DNA of 64,000 nucleotides from Sphingobacterium corticibacterium (GTDB taxonomy: Bacteria > Bacteroidota > Bacteroidia > Sphingobacteriales > Sphingobacteriaceae), in the NCBI RefSeq assembly GCF_004208525.1, contig NZ_SGIT01000004.1, positions 62,001 through 126,000 of the forward strand. The letters run 5' to 3'. A program made the translations under genes and the position numbers. Of this stretch, positions 1-9,232 are shown piece by piece. The first letter of the stretch is position 1. Every line of letters starts with the position of its first letter. The notes below the pieces were generated by a model. It made no database searches. It saw only the letters and a program-made list of their open reading frames with translations, and was not told where the DNA came from.

Positions 1-227
1 GAATCATTGATCACAAAGCGAGCGTTTTGCTGTGTCTGCTGTTCTGCATATGCTGAAAATAAGAGCGATTTTATGCCCTCTTCTGTCTTCAGCACATTAT
101 CTGGGGAAAACTCTGAATTGGGTACGACATCCAAGATGCTGCTGCATGCCGCTAAAGATCCACTAAGAAGGAATACATTGATATAGTTAAAGATCATTTT
201 CATTGGAATACTTTTTTGATGTTTCAT
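1..227 (-). CDS. SusD/RagB-family lipoprotein, N-terminal part (runs off the window)
   Basis: Reading the minus strand from the ATG at 227 gives a lipoprotein signal with lipobox LAAC (Cys at about residue 27) followed by SSILDVVPNSEFS, the usual opening of a SusD-like surface glycan- or ligand-binding lipoprotein (lipid anchor, then ...LDV.P...). It starts 5 bp after the stop of the SusC gene at 233-3322, the usual susC-susD order, so the two should form one outer-membrane uptake complex. Only about 75 residues are visible; the C-terminal SusD signature lies outside the window. In-frame Met codons at residues 9 and 11 are possible alternative starts. Confidence 0.85.
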   Translation of the reverse strand, partial: MKHQKSIPMKMIFNYINVFLLSGSLAACSSILDVVPNSEFSPDNVLKTEEGIKSLLFSAYAEQQTQQNARFVIND

Positions 228-232
228 GGCTA

Positions 233-3200
233 TTAAAATTGAATATTTACACCAGCGGTGAACGTACGTGTGAGCGGATAAGAATTATAATCTACCCGCA
301 AGATATCGTCGCCAATAGCATTGACAGCTGGATCTACTCCGGAATATTTCGTGAACGTATGTAAGTTCTGGCCATTAATGAAAAAGGTCGCGCTTCGGAC
401 AAACAAGCTTTCCGATAAGGGAACATTATAAGATAAACGAACGGATTGGAGACGCAGATAGGAAGCATCCTCTACAGTTTTATTTGTTACATTTAGAGCG
501 CCCTGTGCGTCACCTGGAATAAACGAAGGGTATTTTTCACTGGGATTGGCCGCCGTCCATCTGTTCAAATAGGGCTCCGCTAATTTGTTTCTGCGAAAAT
601 CAACGGGATAATAGGAATCAACTAAACTGCTGTTTAGCATTTTGGCGCCCTTGGAACCTTCTATAAAGATAGATAGTGTTAAGTTTCTATACTGGACATT
701 GGTATTGAATCCGTAATAAAAATCAGGTAATGATTTTCCTAGAATGGTTCTATCATTGGCATTAATGATGTTATTATTGTCGAGATCGCGATATTTTAGA
801 TCACCTGGCCGCACACCGGGCTGCACGAAAGAAAAATCATCTCCTTCTTGCCAAACACCGTCTACAATATATCCATAGAATGAACCCATTGATTCACCCG
901 GTCTTAGTATACTGTACTCTCCGATATTTCCAGGGCCAGAACCAATAAATTGGCTTACATTGCCTAGACTTAAAATTCTATTTTTCAACGTAGTGATATT
1001 AAAATTGGCATCCAGTTTAACATCTCCATTATCTATGATAGATCCGTTAAGGTTGAACTCCATTCCGGTATTACGCATACTTCCCACATTCTCTGTGCGA
1101 CTGGAAAAGCCTGAACTTAATGGTTGAGGTACGTTATATAGAAGATTTGTGGTTTTCCGGTTATAATAATCTATACTTCCCGATATCCGCGAATTTAAGA
1201 TCGTAAAATCAAGACCTATATCGAATTGATTAGCAGATTCCCATCTTAAATAGGCATTTGAACTTCTTGTTGGCGCGATAGTACTTACCTTCTCACCATC
1301 AAATACAGCTGATCTACCAGCTGCATAGGTCGAAAAATATATATAATTGCTATTGGGCTGATTGCCGGTTGTTCCATAACTTACGCGTAGTTTTAGATCG
1401 TCAATCGGATCTACTGTTTTCAGAAAATCTTCTTGCTTGATCTTCCAAGCGAACGCTCCTGAGGGGAAATAACCAAATCTTTGCTCCGGCCCGAATCGTG
1501 CTGATCCATCCGCTCGTAAGGATCCGGTAAATAAATATTTTTCAGCGAAACTATAATTTATCCGCCCTATGTATGAGAGTAATCTATTCTCCTGAGCCCC
1601 ATAATTTACACCATTTAGAGCATCATTCCCTGACCCTATTCCGTAGTATGTGAGATCTGGCAATGCAAAATCCCGTGCGTTGGCAATTAAAGAGCCTGAA
1701 GTATAGTTTTCGTAGGTGGATCCGATTAGTGCGGATAGCTTGTGCTTACCGAAAGTTTTGTTATAATTCAATGTGCCTTCTAATAGATAGTAAGTTCTTT
1801 TTCCGTCACGGGCATCCGCATATCCGTTATAGGATGCCCCCGTAATTGTTGAGGGGTCTATCCAGAAATTCCGTTGGGAGATATTGATGTCTGTCCCGAT
1901 CCTCCCCCTTGCTGATAACGAAGGAAGAATAAAATATTCCGCATAGATGTTACCAAAAGTTCGGTAGGTTTCGCCTACTGCATATTGTCCATTGATTATT
2001 GCTAGGGGGTTATCCATAGGCGCCATCAAGGGTGAGCGATAATAAGTCCCATCCGTATTATAGGGTTGCGCGGTGGGGTCATAATTTTGTGCCATATAAA
2101 GCGCGCTAGCATTATCGTTTAGTCCTGTTCCGTTGGCGTTGTAATAGTCTTTGATATAAGCCGTGGAGAGGCCCATGCCAATGTTATATTTTGAAGCCAC
2201 ACCAGTTTCCAGATTAATACGTGCGTTATAACGGGTAGTGGAAGAGTTTAACATGACTCCTTCCTGATCAAAATAACCAAGGGAAATATGATACTTCGTT
2301 TGTTGAACGCCACCACTAAATGAAATGTCATGACTTTGAATCGGCGCATTCGTTAACAAAAGGTCCTGCCAATCGGTATTATATGCTGAGGCTTCTACCG
2401 GTTGATATACACTGGTGTTCAATTTGCCCTCTTCAATTATTCCATTAATGGCTGATGTGTATTCGTCAGCAGACAGATAGCGCTGTGTTTTAGCTACTTT
2501 CTGCTGCCCGAAGGTGGCATCATAGGAAACGGTTGTTTTCCCTTCTTTCCCTTTTTTTGTGGTAATTAGCACAACACCATTCGCACCACGCGAACCATAA
2601 ATAGCTGTAGCCGATGCATCCTTCAAAATTTCAATAGAAGCAATGTCTACGGGATTCAATGCATTCAGTGGATTGCGATTATTCGGATTGTTGGTTGTTC
2701 CTGCTACACCGGCTGAGCCTATCGCAACAGCATCATTCACAGGCATACCATCGATAACATATAGCGGAGAATTGTTTCCGGTAATGGAGGTAATTCCTCT
2801 TATTTGCACACTCATGGCAGCTCCGGGTTCGCCACTTTTTTGGTATATCTGCACACCCGAACTCCTACCTATTAAACTTTGTTGTACGTTTACATTCACA
2901 CCTTTGGTAAGATCTTCTGCTTTAATAGAAGATACAGAACCTGTCAAATCACTTTTTGCGACGGCACCATAACCGATGACCACAACCTCATCCAGAGAAG
3001 CATGCTGTGGAACCATGATGATCTCTAATTCGGATTTACCATTCAGCGCTAATTCTTGTGTCTTATAACCTATATATATAAATTTTAAAGTGACATCTTT
3101 CTGAACAGAATTTAACGTAAAAAAACCTTGAGCATTAGTTGCAGTTACTATATCGGTTCCTATAATCGAAATACTTACACCGGAAATCGGTTCTCCGTTA

Positions 3201-3322
3201 TCGTCCAATACTCGCCCTTTAATATCGGTCTGGGCAAGGAGTTTATGAGGGAGCAAAAAAAGTACAAAATAAAGGAATAGTAGTCCGCCCATAAAATTCC
3301 CTGTTGTGATTGATCGAATCAT
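233..3322 (-). CDS. SusC/RagA-family TonB-linked outer-membrane receptor
   Basis: This 1029-residue protein has a signal peptide ending near residue 30 (LLAQ), a carboxypeptidase-regulatory-like domain at about 33-110 (DIKGRVLDDNGEPISGV), a TonB box and plug start at about 110-130 (LDEVVVIGYGAVAKSDLTG), a plug domain with the typical VLITTKKGK stretch, and a 22-strand-type barrel ending in a terminal Phe (GVNIQF). It would import a ligand captured by the SusD partner just downstream. It is divergent from the hybrid regulator at 3452, the usual arrangement for HTCS-controlled loci. Unlike the other three SusC genes here it has no leader-peptide cassette and a different N-terminal extension, so it belongs to a separately regulated unit. 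The substrate cannot be read from the sequence. Confidence 0.95.
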   Translation of the reverse strand: MIRSITTGNFMGGLLFLYFVLFLLPHKLLAQTDIKGRVLDDNGEPISGVSISIIGTDIVTATNAQGFFTLNSVQKDVTLKFIYIGYKTQELALNGKSELEIIMVPQHASLDEVVVIGYGAVAKSDLTGSVSSIKAEDLTKGVNVNVQQSLIGRSSGVQIYQKSGEPGAAMSVQIRGITSITGNNSPLYVIDGMPVNDAVAIGSAGVAGTTNNPNNRNPLNALNPVDIASIEILKDASATAIYGSRGANGVVLITTKKGKEGKTTVSYDATFGQQKVAKTQRYLSADEYTSAINGIIEEGKLNTSVYQPVEASAYNTDWQDLLLTNAPIQSHDISFSGGVQQTKYHISLGYFDQEGVMLNSSTTRYNARINLETGVASKYNIGMGLSTAYIKDYYNANGTGLNDNASALYMAQNYDPTAQPYNTDGTYYRSPLMAPMDNPLAIINGQYAVGETYRTFGNIYAEYFILPSLSARGRIGTDINISQRNFWIDPSTITGASYNGYADARDGKRTYYLLEGTLNYNKTFGKHKLSALIGSTYENYTSGSLIANARDFALPDLTYYGIGSGNDALNGVNYGAQENRLLSYIGRINYSFAEKYLFTGSLRADGSARFGPEQRFGYFPSGAFAWKIKQEDFLKTVDPIDDLKLRVSYGTTGNQPNSNYIYFSTYAAGRSAVFDGEKVSTIAPTRSSNAYLRWESANQFDIGLDFTILNSRISGSIDYYNRKTTNLLYNVPQPLSSGFSSRTENVGSMRNTGMEFNLNGSIIDNGDVKLDANFNITTLKNRILSLGNVSQFIGSGPGNIGEYSILRPGESMGSFYGYIVDGVWQEGDDFSFVQPGVRPGDLKYRDLDNNNIINANDRTILGKSLPDFYYGFNTNVQYRNLTLSIFIEGSKGAKMLNSSLVDSYYPVDFRRNKLAEPYLNRWTAANPSEKYPSFIPGDAQGALNVTNKTVEDASYLRLQSVRLSYNVPLSESLFVRSATFFINGQNLHTFTKYSGVDPAVNAIGDDILRVDYNSYPLTRTFTAGVNIQF

Positions 3323-3363
3323 ACTGTTATTTGGTTTAAAAATTATTTGTTGTTATTGATATA

Positions 3364-3429
3364 AAATCTATAGATTTGGTAGACAAAATTAAACAAATGT
3401 CTGATGCTGCATTAGCAGCAATGTTTAAT
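3364..3429. promoter_or_regulatory. Divergent promoter/operator region between SusC and HTCS genes
   Basis: The 129-bp gap holds a perfect 14-bp palindrome (AAATCTATAGATTT, 3364-3377) and a larger interrupted inverted repeat with outer arms ATTAAACA (3388-3395) and TGTTTAAT (3422-3429) and inner arms TGCTGC/GCAGCA (3405-3410, 3415-3420). A plus-strand TAGATTTG (3371-3378) and a minus-strand TAATTTTG (3384-3391) fit the Bacteroidota -7 box TAnnTTTG, so the two promoters would nearly touch, with symmetrical sites around both. The AraC-type domain of the regulator encoded at 3452 is the obvious candidate binder. Both boxes are short matches and the assignment is inference. Confidence 0.5.
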
Positions 3430-3451
3430 TTATTAGGATTATTGTTTATAC

Positions 3452-6400
3452 ATGAATAAATCAGCTATTTTCACTTGCTTATTGTCTTCTTTTTGTATGT
3501 TACTTTTCGGTCAAGGACTGAATTTTCGGAAATTGACTTCTGCAGAGGGACTTTCCCATAACACCGTATTTGCTATTGCGCAAGACGATACAGGGTTTAT
3601 GTGGTTTGGGACAAGAGAGGGGTTGAATCAGTTTGATGGTAATCAAATTAAAAGTTATTACATAAGCATGTCCAAGTTGGGCAAATCAACCAATCATATA
3701 AATGCTTTGCAATTTTATCGATCGCAGTTATATGTCGGTACCAAAGAAGGGCTCTATGTATATGATCAAACCCAAGATTCTTTTACCGTTTTGGAACTTC
3801 CCGGAATGCCGAACATCACCTTTTTGTTAGAGGATAATGGTGTTATCTATGCAGGGACAAATATTGGCTTGTTTCGGATTTCGGAACAAGTGTCAAGAAT
3901 CAGTGGCGCTGTTCATGTAAGGGCTATGTGTGTACTTCCAGACAATCGTTTTCTGCTGGCATTGGACAATAAATTAATTATTATCGATCATAATGGCCAG
4001 ATAGAACGTTCATTTGGGAAGGACGTTTTCGCGCCAATTTCCGCGGATGATTTTATAGTATATCAAATACATCGGGATCCAAAAGGACGCATTTGGTTAG
4101 GCACTTCATACGGTATCTATCGCTACGACGATCATCATCAGCGCCTTACAAAACTAAACTTTGCTATCCATGAAAGTATGGAGAATCGAACGGTAAGATC
4201 TATAACCAGTGACCAGAAAGATCAATTGTTCATCGGTACTGAAGATGGTTTATACGTTCACCACGTCTTCACCGGTTTAACGTACAATTATCAACAATCA
4301 TTTCATCGAGAGCCGAACAAGCTAAATGATCAAGCGATTTATTCTACTTTTATCAGCAAAGACGGAGTAGTGTGGCTTGGCACGTATTTCGGAGGCATCA
4401 ACTATACTACGATAGAGGAGGGTGGTTTTAAGAAAATACTTCCAAGTGATCTCCAAAACGGTTTATCAGGAAAAGCAGTTAGCCAATTAATGGAAGATAG
4501 CTTACATCGGGTGTGGATTGCTACGGAAGATGGAGGAATTTCGATTTATGATCCCACAACGGAATCGTTCGAGTACATCAATAAGGAGTCTAAACCTTTC
4601 TTTCTTAATTCCAACAACGTCCATACCATCCATAATGATGGTGCCGGAAACATTTGGGTAGGCACATTTTTGGGAGGATTGCATCGTTTTAACATAAAGA
4701 ACAAAACGACTACGATTTATAAAAAGAGTCCATCGGATCCGCACTCGTTGTCAAACAATCAAGTTTATACGGTATATCGTGATAGCCGGGGAATATTATG
4801 GATTGGTACACAGCAGGGGTTAAATTGTTTTGATTACAAGACAGATCGGTTCAATCTTTTTGAACCGAAAGTTCTGGGCGATAAATTCATATATGATATG
4901 ATCGAGGATAAAAATGGTGATTTATGGTTTTGCTCGCGGCAACATGGTATTTATAGGTATAACCTCAAAACAAAAACCTTCAAACATTATACGAATCAAG
5001 GGAAAAATGCACCGTTACTAAGCAATCAGATAGTGAGTGTGTATAAGGACCGACAGGAGCGGTTATGGTTCGGAACTTTAGATGGTGGTGCGTGTGTCTA
5101 TAACATCGAAAAAGACTCCTTTCAGCATTACACCGCTGAAAATGGGCTGGCAAACAATAACGTATATGGTATTTTGGAAGATAAAACAGGGATGGTATGG
5201 CTAAGCACCAATTTAGGGATCTCTAAATGTGACCCAAGAACCGGCAAAATTATAAATTACGACAGGCAACATGGGCTGAGTTCCAACCAGTTTAATTTTA
5301 AATCTTTTTTAAAGGCCAGTGACGGAACTTTTTATTTTGGGAGCATCGATGGTCTTAGCTATTTTGATCCTTTAAAAACGGGAATGAGTAGTTCGGCGCA
5401 ACCGTTAGTGTTTACTGATTTTCAACTATTTAATAAAACCGTACAACCTGATAAAAGCAGTGCTGTTTTAAAGGAACAGATAGTTTATGCTAAAGAGATA
5501 AACTTATTATATAATCAAAATGTATTCACCATTAGTTATAACGCTATCGATTATGTTCTGTCTGGCAGCACAAAGTACGCCTACTATTTAGAGGGTTTCG
5601 AAAATCAATGGAACTATGTAGGCAACAAAACAAGTGCCACCTATACGAATCTAGATCCGGGTCAGTATGTTTTCCATGTGAGGACATTGGATGATGGAGG
5701 AGAACTTTCGCCGATGGAAGCAAAAATTAGCATTAAGGTTTCTCCTCCATTTTATAAAAGTAATCTTGCCTATATTTTTTATACATTTTTGCTCGTAGGT
5801 ATTATCTGGATGTATACTCGATTTGTGCGCTTTCTACATCAAAAACGTGCTGAAATTCGGCTCGCACATATGGAGAAGGAAAAAATGGAGGCTCTTTCAC
5901 AATATCGGATCAATTTCTTCACTTTTATATCGCATGAGTTCAAAACACCTTTAACACTCATCCTTGCGTGCATTGACAAGTTCATCTCCGAAAAAGAGAT
6001 CGATCACAGCGAGCAAACAGACTTGTTGCACATTAGAAGAAATGCATCAAAGTTATTCAGGCTTATTCATCAGTTAGCGGAATTCAGGAAAATCGAAGAC
6101 AGCAAATTCGCTGTGTTTTTTAGTAAAGCGGATGTGGTTGTATTTGTTCAGCAAATCATCGATTCATTCGAAATTCTAACCCAGAGTAAAAATTTAGCCA
6201 TAACTTTTTCAGCTAATGTCGATCATTTAGAAGTTTTCTTTGATGCAGATAAGTTGGAAAAAATACTTTCAAATATTCTGTCCAACGCTATAAAACATAC
6301 GGATGAGGGTAGTATAGCCGTGGTGATGGCGATTCAGGATAATAACAAGACGATCGATTTCTCAGTTAGTGACACAGGGACGGGAATGTCTGCTACTGAC

Positions 6401-7453
6401 TTACACCATATTTTTGATCCTTTTTACAGATCTTTGGAACATAAAGACATTGCGGGCACGGGGATTGGTATGGCTTTAGTGGCTAGTTTAGTTAATAGTC
6501 TTCATGGAAAGATTGATGCTTCCAGTGTGCCTGGCAAAGGAACAACTATTTCAGTTCATCTCCCGATATATGATCGACTAGATGAGCAGCAAACAGGAAA
6601 TAACAATCAGGCAGTAGTTAAGCTGCCTGTTTCAGAGATGCCAATAGCGAGCCATGTCAGCGCGAATATATCTTCTGAAAAATATACATTGCTGCTCGTG
6701 GAAGACAACAAAGAATTGCTAAATTTTCTTTCCGAACATTTTCAGGAAGCTTATCGTATTATAAAAGCAAGGGATGGCGCCGCCGCTTGGGACAAGATCA
6801 ACAAGACGCCACCTGACGTCATTATCAGTGATGTGAATATGCCTAAAACTGATGGTCTGGAATTGTGCCTAAAATTAAAACAACATCCAATGCTTGACCA
6901 TATTCCAATTATTCTTTTGTCAGAGACTGATGAAGATATTTATCGAATCAACGGCTTGGTTGTGGGAGCTGATGCGTATATCGGCAAGCCGTTCAATTTA
7001 AAGGAATTGGAATTTTTGGTTTCCAATATGATAGATTCCCGAATTAAATTAAAAGAACATATTGTGGAGCTCGGAACATTAATGAGTAGCAATGTAGCAA
7101 ACAATAATCAGAACCAGGATTTTCTAATCAGGCTGAACGCCACTTTAGAGAAGTTTTACACCGATCCAGGGCTATCTATCGAGGATATTGCTGCTGAAAT
7201 GTGTATTAGCCGCACATCGTTGCACCTTAATCTTAAATCCATACTCCATAAAAGTGCCAGCGAAGTGCTTAACGAGTATAGACTAAAAAAGGCTTTAGTT
7301 ATGTTGGAAAGCGATATGCCGATCACCGAAATCGCTTATCGTTGTGGTTACAGGGAACTCAATTATTTTAGTCGGGTCTTTAAAAAATTCTACCAACTTT
7401 CACCACAAAAATATAAAGAAAGTCATTTTAAGATGATCAATATCAGTTCATAA
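3452..7453 (+). CDS. Hybrid two-component system regulator (HTCS: sensor, kinase, receiver, AraC HTH in one chain)
   Basis: The 1333-residue protein has a signal/anchor at the N-terminus and two periplasmic beta-propellers of reg_prop repeats (about 25-700; repeated WFGT.GL..FD). A Y_Y_Y immunoglobulin-like domain follows (about 705-765), then a membrane helix at about 771-791. The HisKA domain has the phospho-acceptor His828 in FISHEFKTPL. A HATPase domain carries N-box NILSNAIKHT and glycine boxes DTGTGM and GTGIGMAL, the receiver has phospho-acceptor Asp1127 in IISDVNMPKTDG, and an AraC-type double HTH fills about 1235-1330. All catalytic residues are present. It is divergent from a SusC gene and 20 bp upstream of a sulfatase, so it most likely senses a periplasmic oligosaccharide or sulfated ligand and activates that locus. 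Confidence 0.95.
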   Translation: MNKSAIFTCLLSSFCMLLFGQGLNFRKLTSAEGLSHNTVFAIAQDDTGFMWFGTREGLNQFDGNQIKSYYISMSKLGKSTNHINALQFYRSQLYVGTKEGLYVYDQTQDSFTVLELPGMPNITFLLEDNGVIYAGTNIGLFRISEQVSRISGAVHVRAMCVLPDNRFLLALDNKLIIIDHNGQIERSFGKDVFAPISADDFIVYQIHRDPKGRIWLGTSYGIYRYDDHHQRLTKLNFAIHESMENRTVRSITSDQKDQLFIGTEDGLYVHHVFTGLTYNYQQSFHREPNKLNDQAIYSTFISKDGVVWLGTYFGGINYTTIEEGGFKKILPSDLQNGLSGKAVSQLMEDSLHRVWIATEDGGISIYDPTTESFEYINKESKPFFLNSNNVHTIHNDGAGNIWVGTFLGGLHRFNIKNKTTTIYKKSPSDPHSLSNNQVYTVYRDSRGILWIGTQQGLNCFDYKTDRFNLFEPKVLGDKFIYDMIEDKNGDLWFCSRQHGIYRYNLKTKTFKHYTNQGKNAPLLSNQIVSVYKDRQERLWFGTLDGGACVYNIEKDSFQHYTAENGLANNNVYGILEDKTGMVWLSTNLGISKCDPRTGKIINYDRQHGLSSNQFNFKSFLKASDGTFYFGSIDGLSYFDPLKTGMSSSAQPLVFTDFQLFNKTVQPDKSSAVLKEQIVYAKEINLLYNQNVFTISYNAIDYVLSGSTKYAYYLEGFENQWNYVGNKTSATYTNLDPGQYVFHVRTLDDGGELSPMEAKISIKVSPPFYKSNLAYIFYTFLLVGIIWMYTRFVRFLHQKRAEIRLAHMEKEKMEALSQYRINFFTFISHEFKTPLTLILACIDKFISEKEIDHSEQTDLLHIRRNASKLFRLIHQLAEFRKIEDSKFAVFFSKADVVVFVQQIIDSFEILTQSKNLAITFSANVDHLEVFFDADKLEKILSNILSNAIKHTDEGSIAVVMAIQDNNKTIDFSVSDTGTGMSATDLHHIFDPFYRSLEHKDIAGTGIGMALVASLVNSLHGKIDASSVPGKGTTISVHLPIYDRLDEQQTGNNNQAVVKLPVSEMPIASHVSANISSEKYTLLLVEDNKELLNFLSEHFQEAYRIIKARDGAAAWDKINKTPPDVIISDVNMPKTDGLELCLKLKQHPMLDHIPIILLSETDEDIYRINGLVVGADAYIGKPFNLKELEFLVSNMIDSRIKLKEHIVELGTLMSSNVANNNQNQDFLIRLNATLEKFYTDPGLSIEDIAAEMCISRTSLHLNLKSILHKSASEVLNEYRLKKALVMLESDMPITEIAYRCGYRELNYFSRVFKKFYQLSPQKYKESHFKMINISS

Positions 7454-7473
7454 AATATAATCAATAAATCACC

Positions 7474-8979
7474 ATGAAAACATATTTATATCTTTTGCTT
7501 TGCTTTTTAGGCCTTAATTTTTGCACAAACGTAGAAGCTCAGCATACGCCACCGACAGATTCAGGAACAAAAAAATATAATATTTTGTTCCTGATCGCAG
7601 ATGACCTGCGGACGGATATGGGTATATATGGCCATCCTTTAGCAAAAACACCCAACTTAGATAGTTTAGCAGCGGAAGGTGTATGGTTTGAACAAGCGTA
7701 TTGCCAATATCCCTTATGCAATCCTTCCAGATCTTCATTATTAACAGGAAAACGACCTACGACAAGTGGCCTTTATGGCAATAGGGAGTGGTTTAATGCG
7801 TCATTTCCAGATTGGATCAGTCTCCCTAAATATTTTAAGCAACATGGATACACTACTATTCGGAGCGGTAAGGTCTTCCATGGCGGAATAGATGATACAG
7901 AAGCTTGGGATATTGGTGGGGAGCCGCGTCAGTACGGCACTTTGATCCATGCCGATCCTCCTGCTGCAGTCGATTCTCAATCGTATTGGCAGGGGTATAC
8001 CAGTTCGCCTCCCCGTATCGAACCTTATGCGGCAACAGTACGTTCGGATCAATGGGCATCCCTGACAGGTGAAGAAGCCAAGCAACTGGGCGATACGAAA
8101 GTAGCAGACAGAGCCATTCAATACCTGGAAGATCACAAGCAAGCGGAACAACCGTTCTTCTTGGCCTGTGGTTTTTCAAAGCCCCATACGCCGTTCATCG
8201 CACCTCAGGAGTTCTTTGATCTATATGATTTGGACAGCATCGTTCTGCCACCCGATTTTTCCTCCTTGCCGGGGATACCCGTTGGTTTCCCGGCCGGATC
8301 CATCCGCCGAAGAAACGCCGATTTTTTCGTTAATCGTACAGCGTCGCCACAGGAAGCCAAAGAATACATCCGGGCTTATCTCGCCTGTGTAAGCTATATG
8401 GATTGGAACGTAGGTCGCGTGTTGCAGAAGTTGGAAGAATCGGGATTAAAAGAAAATACCATTGTGGTCTTTTGGAGCGATCATGGCTATCAACTGGGCG
8501 AAAAGGGAAAGTGGTCCAAAGCCGGTTCGCTGTGGGAACAAGGTACGCGTGTGCCGTTTATTATCCACGATCCACGCGCTAAAGGCAATGGTCAGTCTTC
8601 TCCACGCGTAGTGGAGCTACTGGACATTTACCCGACGTTGGTCGACTTATGTGGATTACCCCCCTATGAAGGTCTAGAAGGAGCCAGTTTAAAACCGTTG
8701 CTTGATCAACCTGAACAAGCCTGGGAAAGACCTGCTTATACCGTTTGGAGCGAAAATGGGCAAGGTGTTACTGGGATTACGATCCGAACGGAAAAATGGC
8801 GGTACGCTGAATTTTTTGGCCACGGAGCAGGGAAATCGTTGACGGATGTAGTGAACGATCCGCATCAATTCATTAATCTTGCGAACGATCAAAAATACGC
8901 CGACGTTCTGGACTATTTTCACAGGTTGGCTATCCAACAAGTACATGGTAAGACAGAGCTATCTTCTGTAAACGATTAG
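7474..8979 (+). CDS. Sulfatase, iduronate-2-sulfatase-like (family S1)
   Basis: A secreted 501-residue sulfatase: signal peptide to about residue 23 (VEAQ), metal-binding Asp pair at 43-44 (IADDLR), catalytic Cys82 in CNPSRSSLLTG (C-x-P-S-R, to be converted to formylglycine), SGKVFHGG near residue 130, and WSDHGYQLGEKGKW carrying the second set of metal ligands. The D-H-G form and K-V-F-H spacing are typical of the iduronate-2-sulfatase-like S1 subgroup. It hydrolyses a sulfate ester in the periplasm or at the cell surface. It starts 20 bp after the hybrid regulator and is probably co-transcribed with it. It is separated from the other ten sulfatases by leader cassette 1, so it is likely under different control. 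Confidence 0.9.
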   Translation: MKTYLYLLLCFLGLNFCTNVEAQHTPPTDSGTKKYNILFLIADDLRTDMGIYGHPLAKTPNLDSLAAEGVWFEQAYCQYPLCNPSRSSLLTGKRPTTSGLYGNREWFNASFPDWISLPKYFKQHGYTTIRSGKVFHGGIDDTEAWDIGGEPRQYGTLIHADPPAAVDSQSYWQGYTSSPPRIEPYAATVRSDQWASLTGEEAKQLGDTKVADRAIQYLEDHKQAEQPFFLACGFSKPHTPFIAPQEFFDLYDLDSIVLPPDFSSLPGIPVGFPAGSIRRRNADFFVNRTASPQEAKEYIRAYLACVSYMDWNVGRVLQKLEESGLKENTIVVFWSDHGYQLGEKGKWSKAGSLWEQGTRVPFIIHDPRAKGNGQSSPRVVELLDIYPTLVDLCGLPPYEGLEGASLKPLLDQPEQAWERPAYTVWSENGQGVTGITIRTEKWRYAEFFGHGAGKSLTDVVNDPHQFINLANDQKYADVLDYFHRLAIQQVHGKTELSSVND

Positions 8980-9006
8980 ATTACAGTATTTTGTTCTTTC
9001 TTCAAA

Positions 9007-9031
9007 AAAAACTACCAAAACAGTAGACTTT
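9007..9031. promoter_or_regulatory. Inverted-repeat operator of leader cassette 1 (CTAC-N7-GTAG)
   Basis: CTAC (9012-9015) and GTAG (9023-9026) are separated by 7 bp and followed by ACTTT. The same CTAC-N7-GTAG core occurs in cassettes 2 and 3, each time with GTAG starting exactly 23 bp before the TAnnTTTG box, where a -33 element would lie. This suggests a transcription-factor site acting on the leader promoter. The spacing resembles the ACT-N5-AGT cores bound by Rrf2-type regulators, but the identity of the regulator is inference. Confidence 0.6.
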
Positions 9032-9045
9032 AGTGAAAATGTTTC

Positions 9046-9053
9046 TATATTTG
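9046..9053 (+). promoter_or_regulatory. Promoter -7 box of leader cassette 1
   Basis: TATATTTG is an exact match to the Bacteroidota -7 consensus TAnnTTTG. Transcription should begin near 9058-9060, giving a leader RNA of about 275 nt before the SusC start at 9335. No TTTG -33 element is seen; the operator half-site occupies its place. Confidence 0.65.
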
Positions 9054-9063
9054 TATCGTTCGT

Positions 9064-9081
9064 TTCAATTGGCGTTGGCAC
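9064..9081 (+). repeat. UTR element, cassette 1, first copy
   Basis: TTCAATTGGCGTTGGCAC lies between the presumed transcription start and the leader-peptide ATG. It recurs at 9283-9300 before the SusC ATG (two base changes) and in the same two positions of cassettes 2 and 3, six copies in all. Each copy is followed by an AT-rich stretch ending in ATTAAAC or similar and then an ATG, so it may be a translation-initiation or protein-binding element. Confidence 0.7.
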
Positions 9082-9108
9082 GGCAGTATTTAAAACATTA
9101 AACAGAAT

Positions 9109-9210
9109 ATGAAGACTTTCAACCAAACCCTATCCCCGTTAACCCACAAGTACGTGGGTGTTGTCAACCTGTATAGATGCTCGCAGCAAATGCGAATGTG
9201 TTGTCACTAA
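9109..9210 (+). CDS. Cys-rich 33-residue leader peptide, cassette 1
   Basis: The ORF starts with ATG at 9109 and encodes 33 residues, opening MKTFNQTLSP and ending LYRCSQQMRMCCH before TAA. Cys codons are at residues 24, 31 and 32, two of them adjacent and next to the stop. The peptide of cassette 2 is identical, and that of cassette 3 has the same length and shares MKTF, QTL, VNLY and MRMC. A small hairpin (TCGCA/TGCGA, 9181-9195) precedes the Cys pair and a terminator-like hairpin follows 22 nt after the stop. By analogy with amino-acid biosynthetic leaders, and with Cys-rich leader ORFs known before sulfur genes in actinobacteria, ribosome stalling at Cys codons would switch on the downstream SusC operon. 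Function is inferred; the ORF and its conservation are seen directly. Confidence 0.8.
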   Translation: MKTFNQTLSPLTHKYVGVVNLYRCSQQMRMCCH

Positions 9211-9232
9211 TTTCTCTCTCTATATGAATGCG

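Noticed and set aside
9064..9081. TTGGCAC in the repeated UTR element as a sigma-54 -24 box
   Set aside because: No GC occurs at the required spacing in any of the six copies, and a good TAnnTTTG promoter lies just upstream of the first copy in each cassette.
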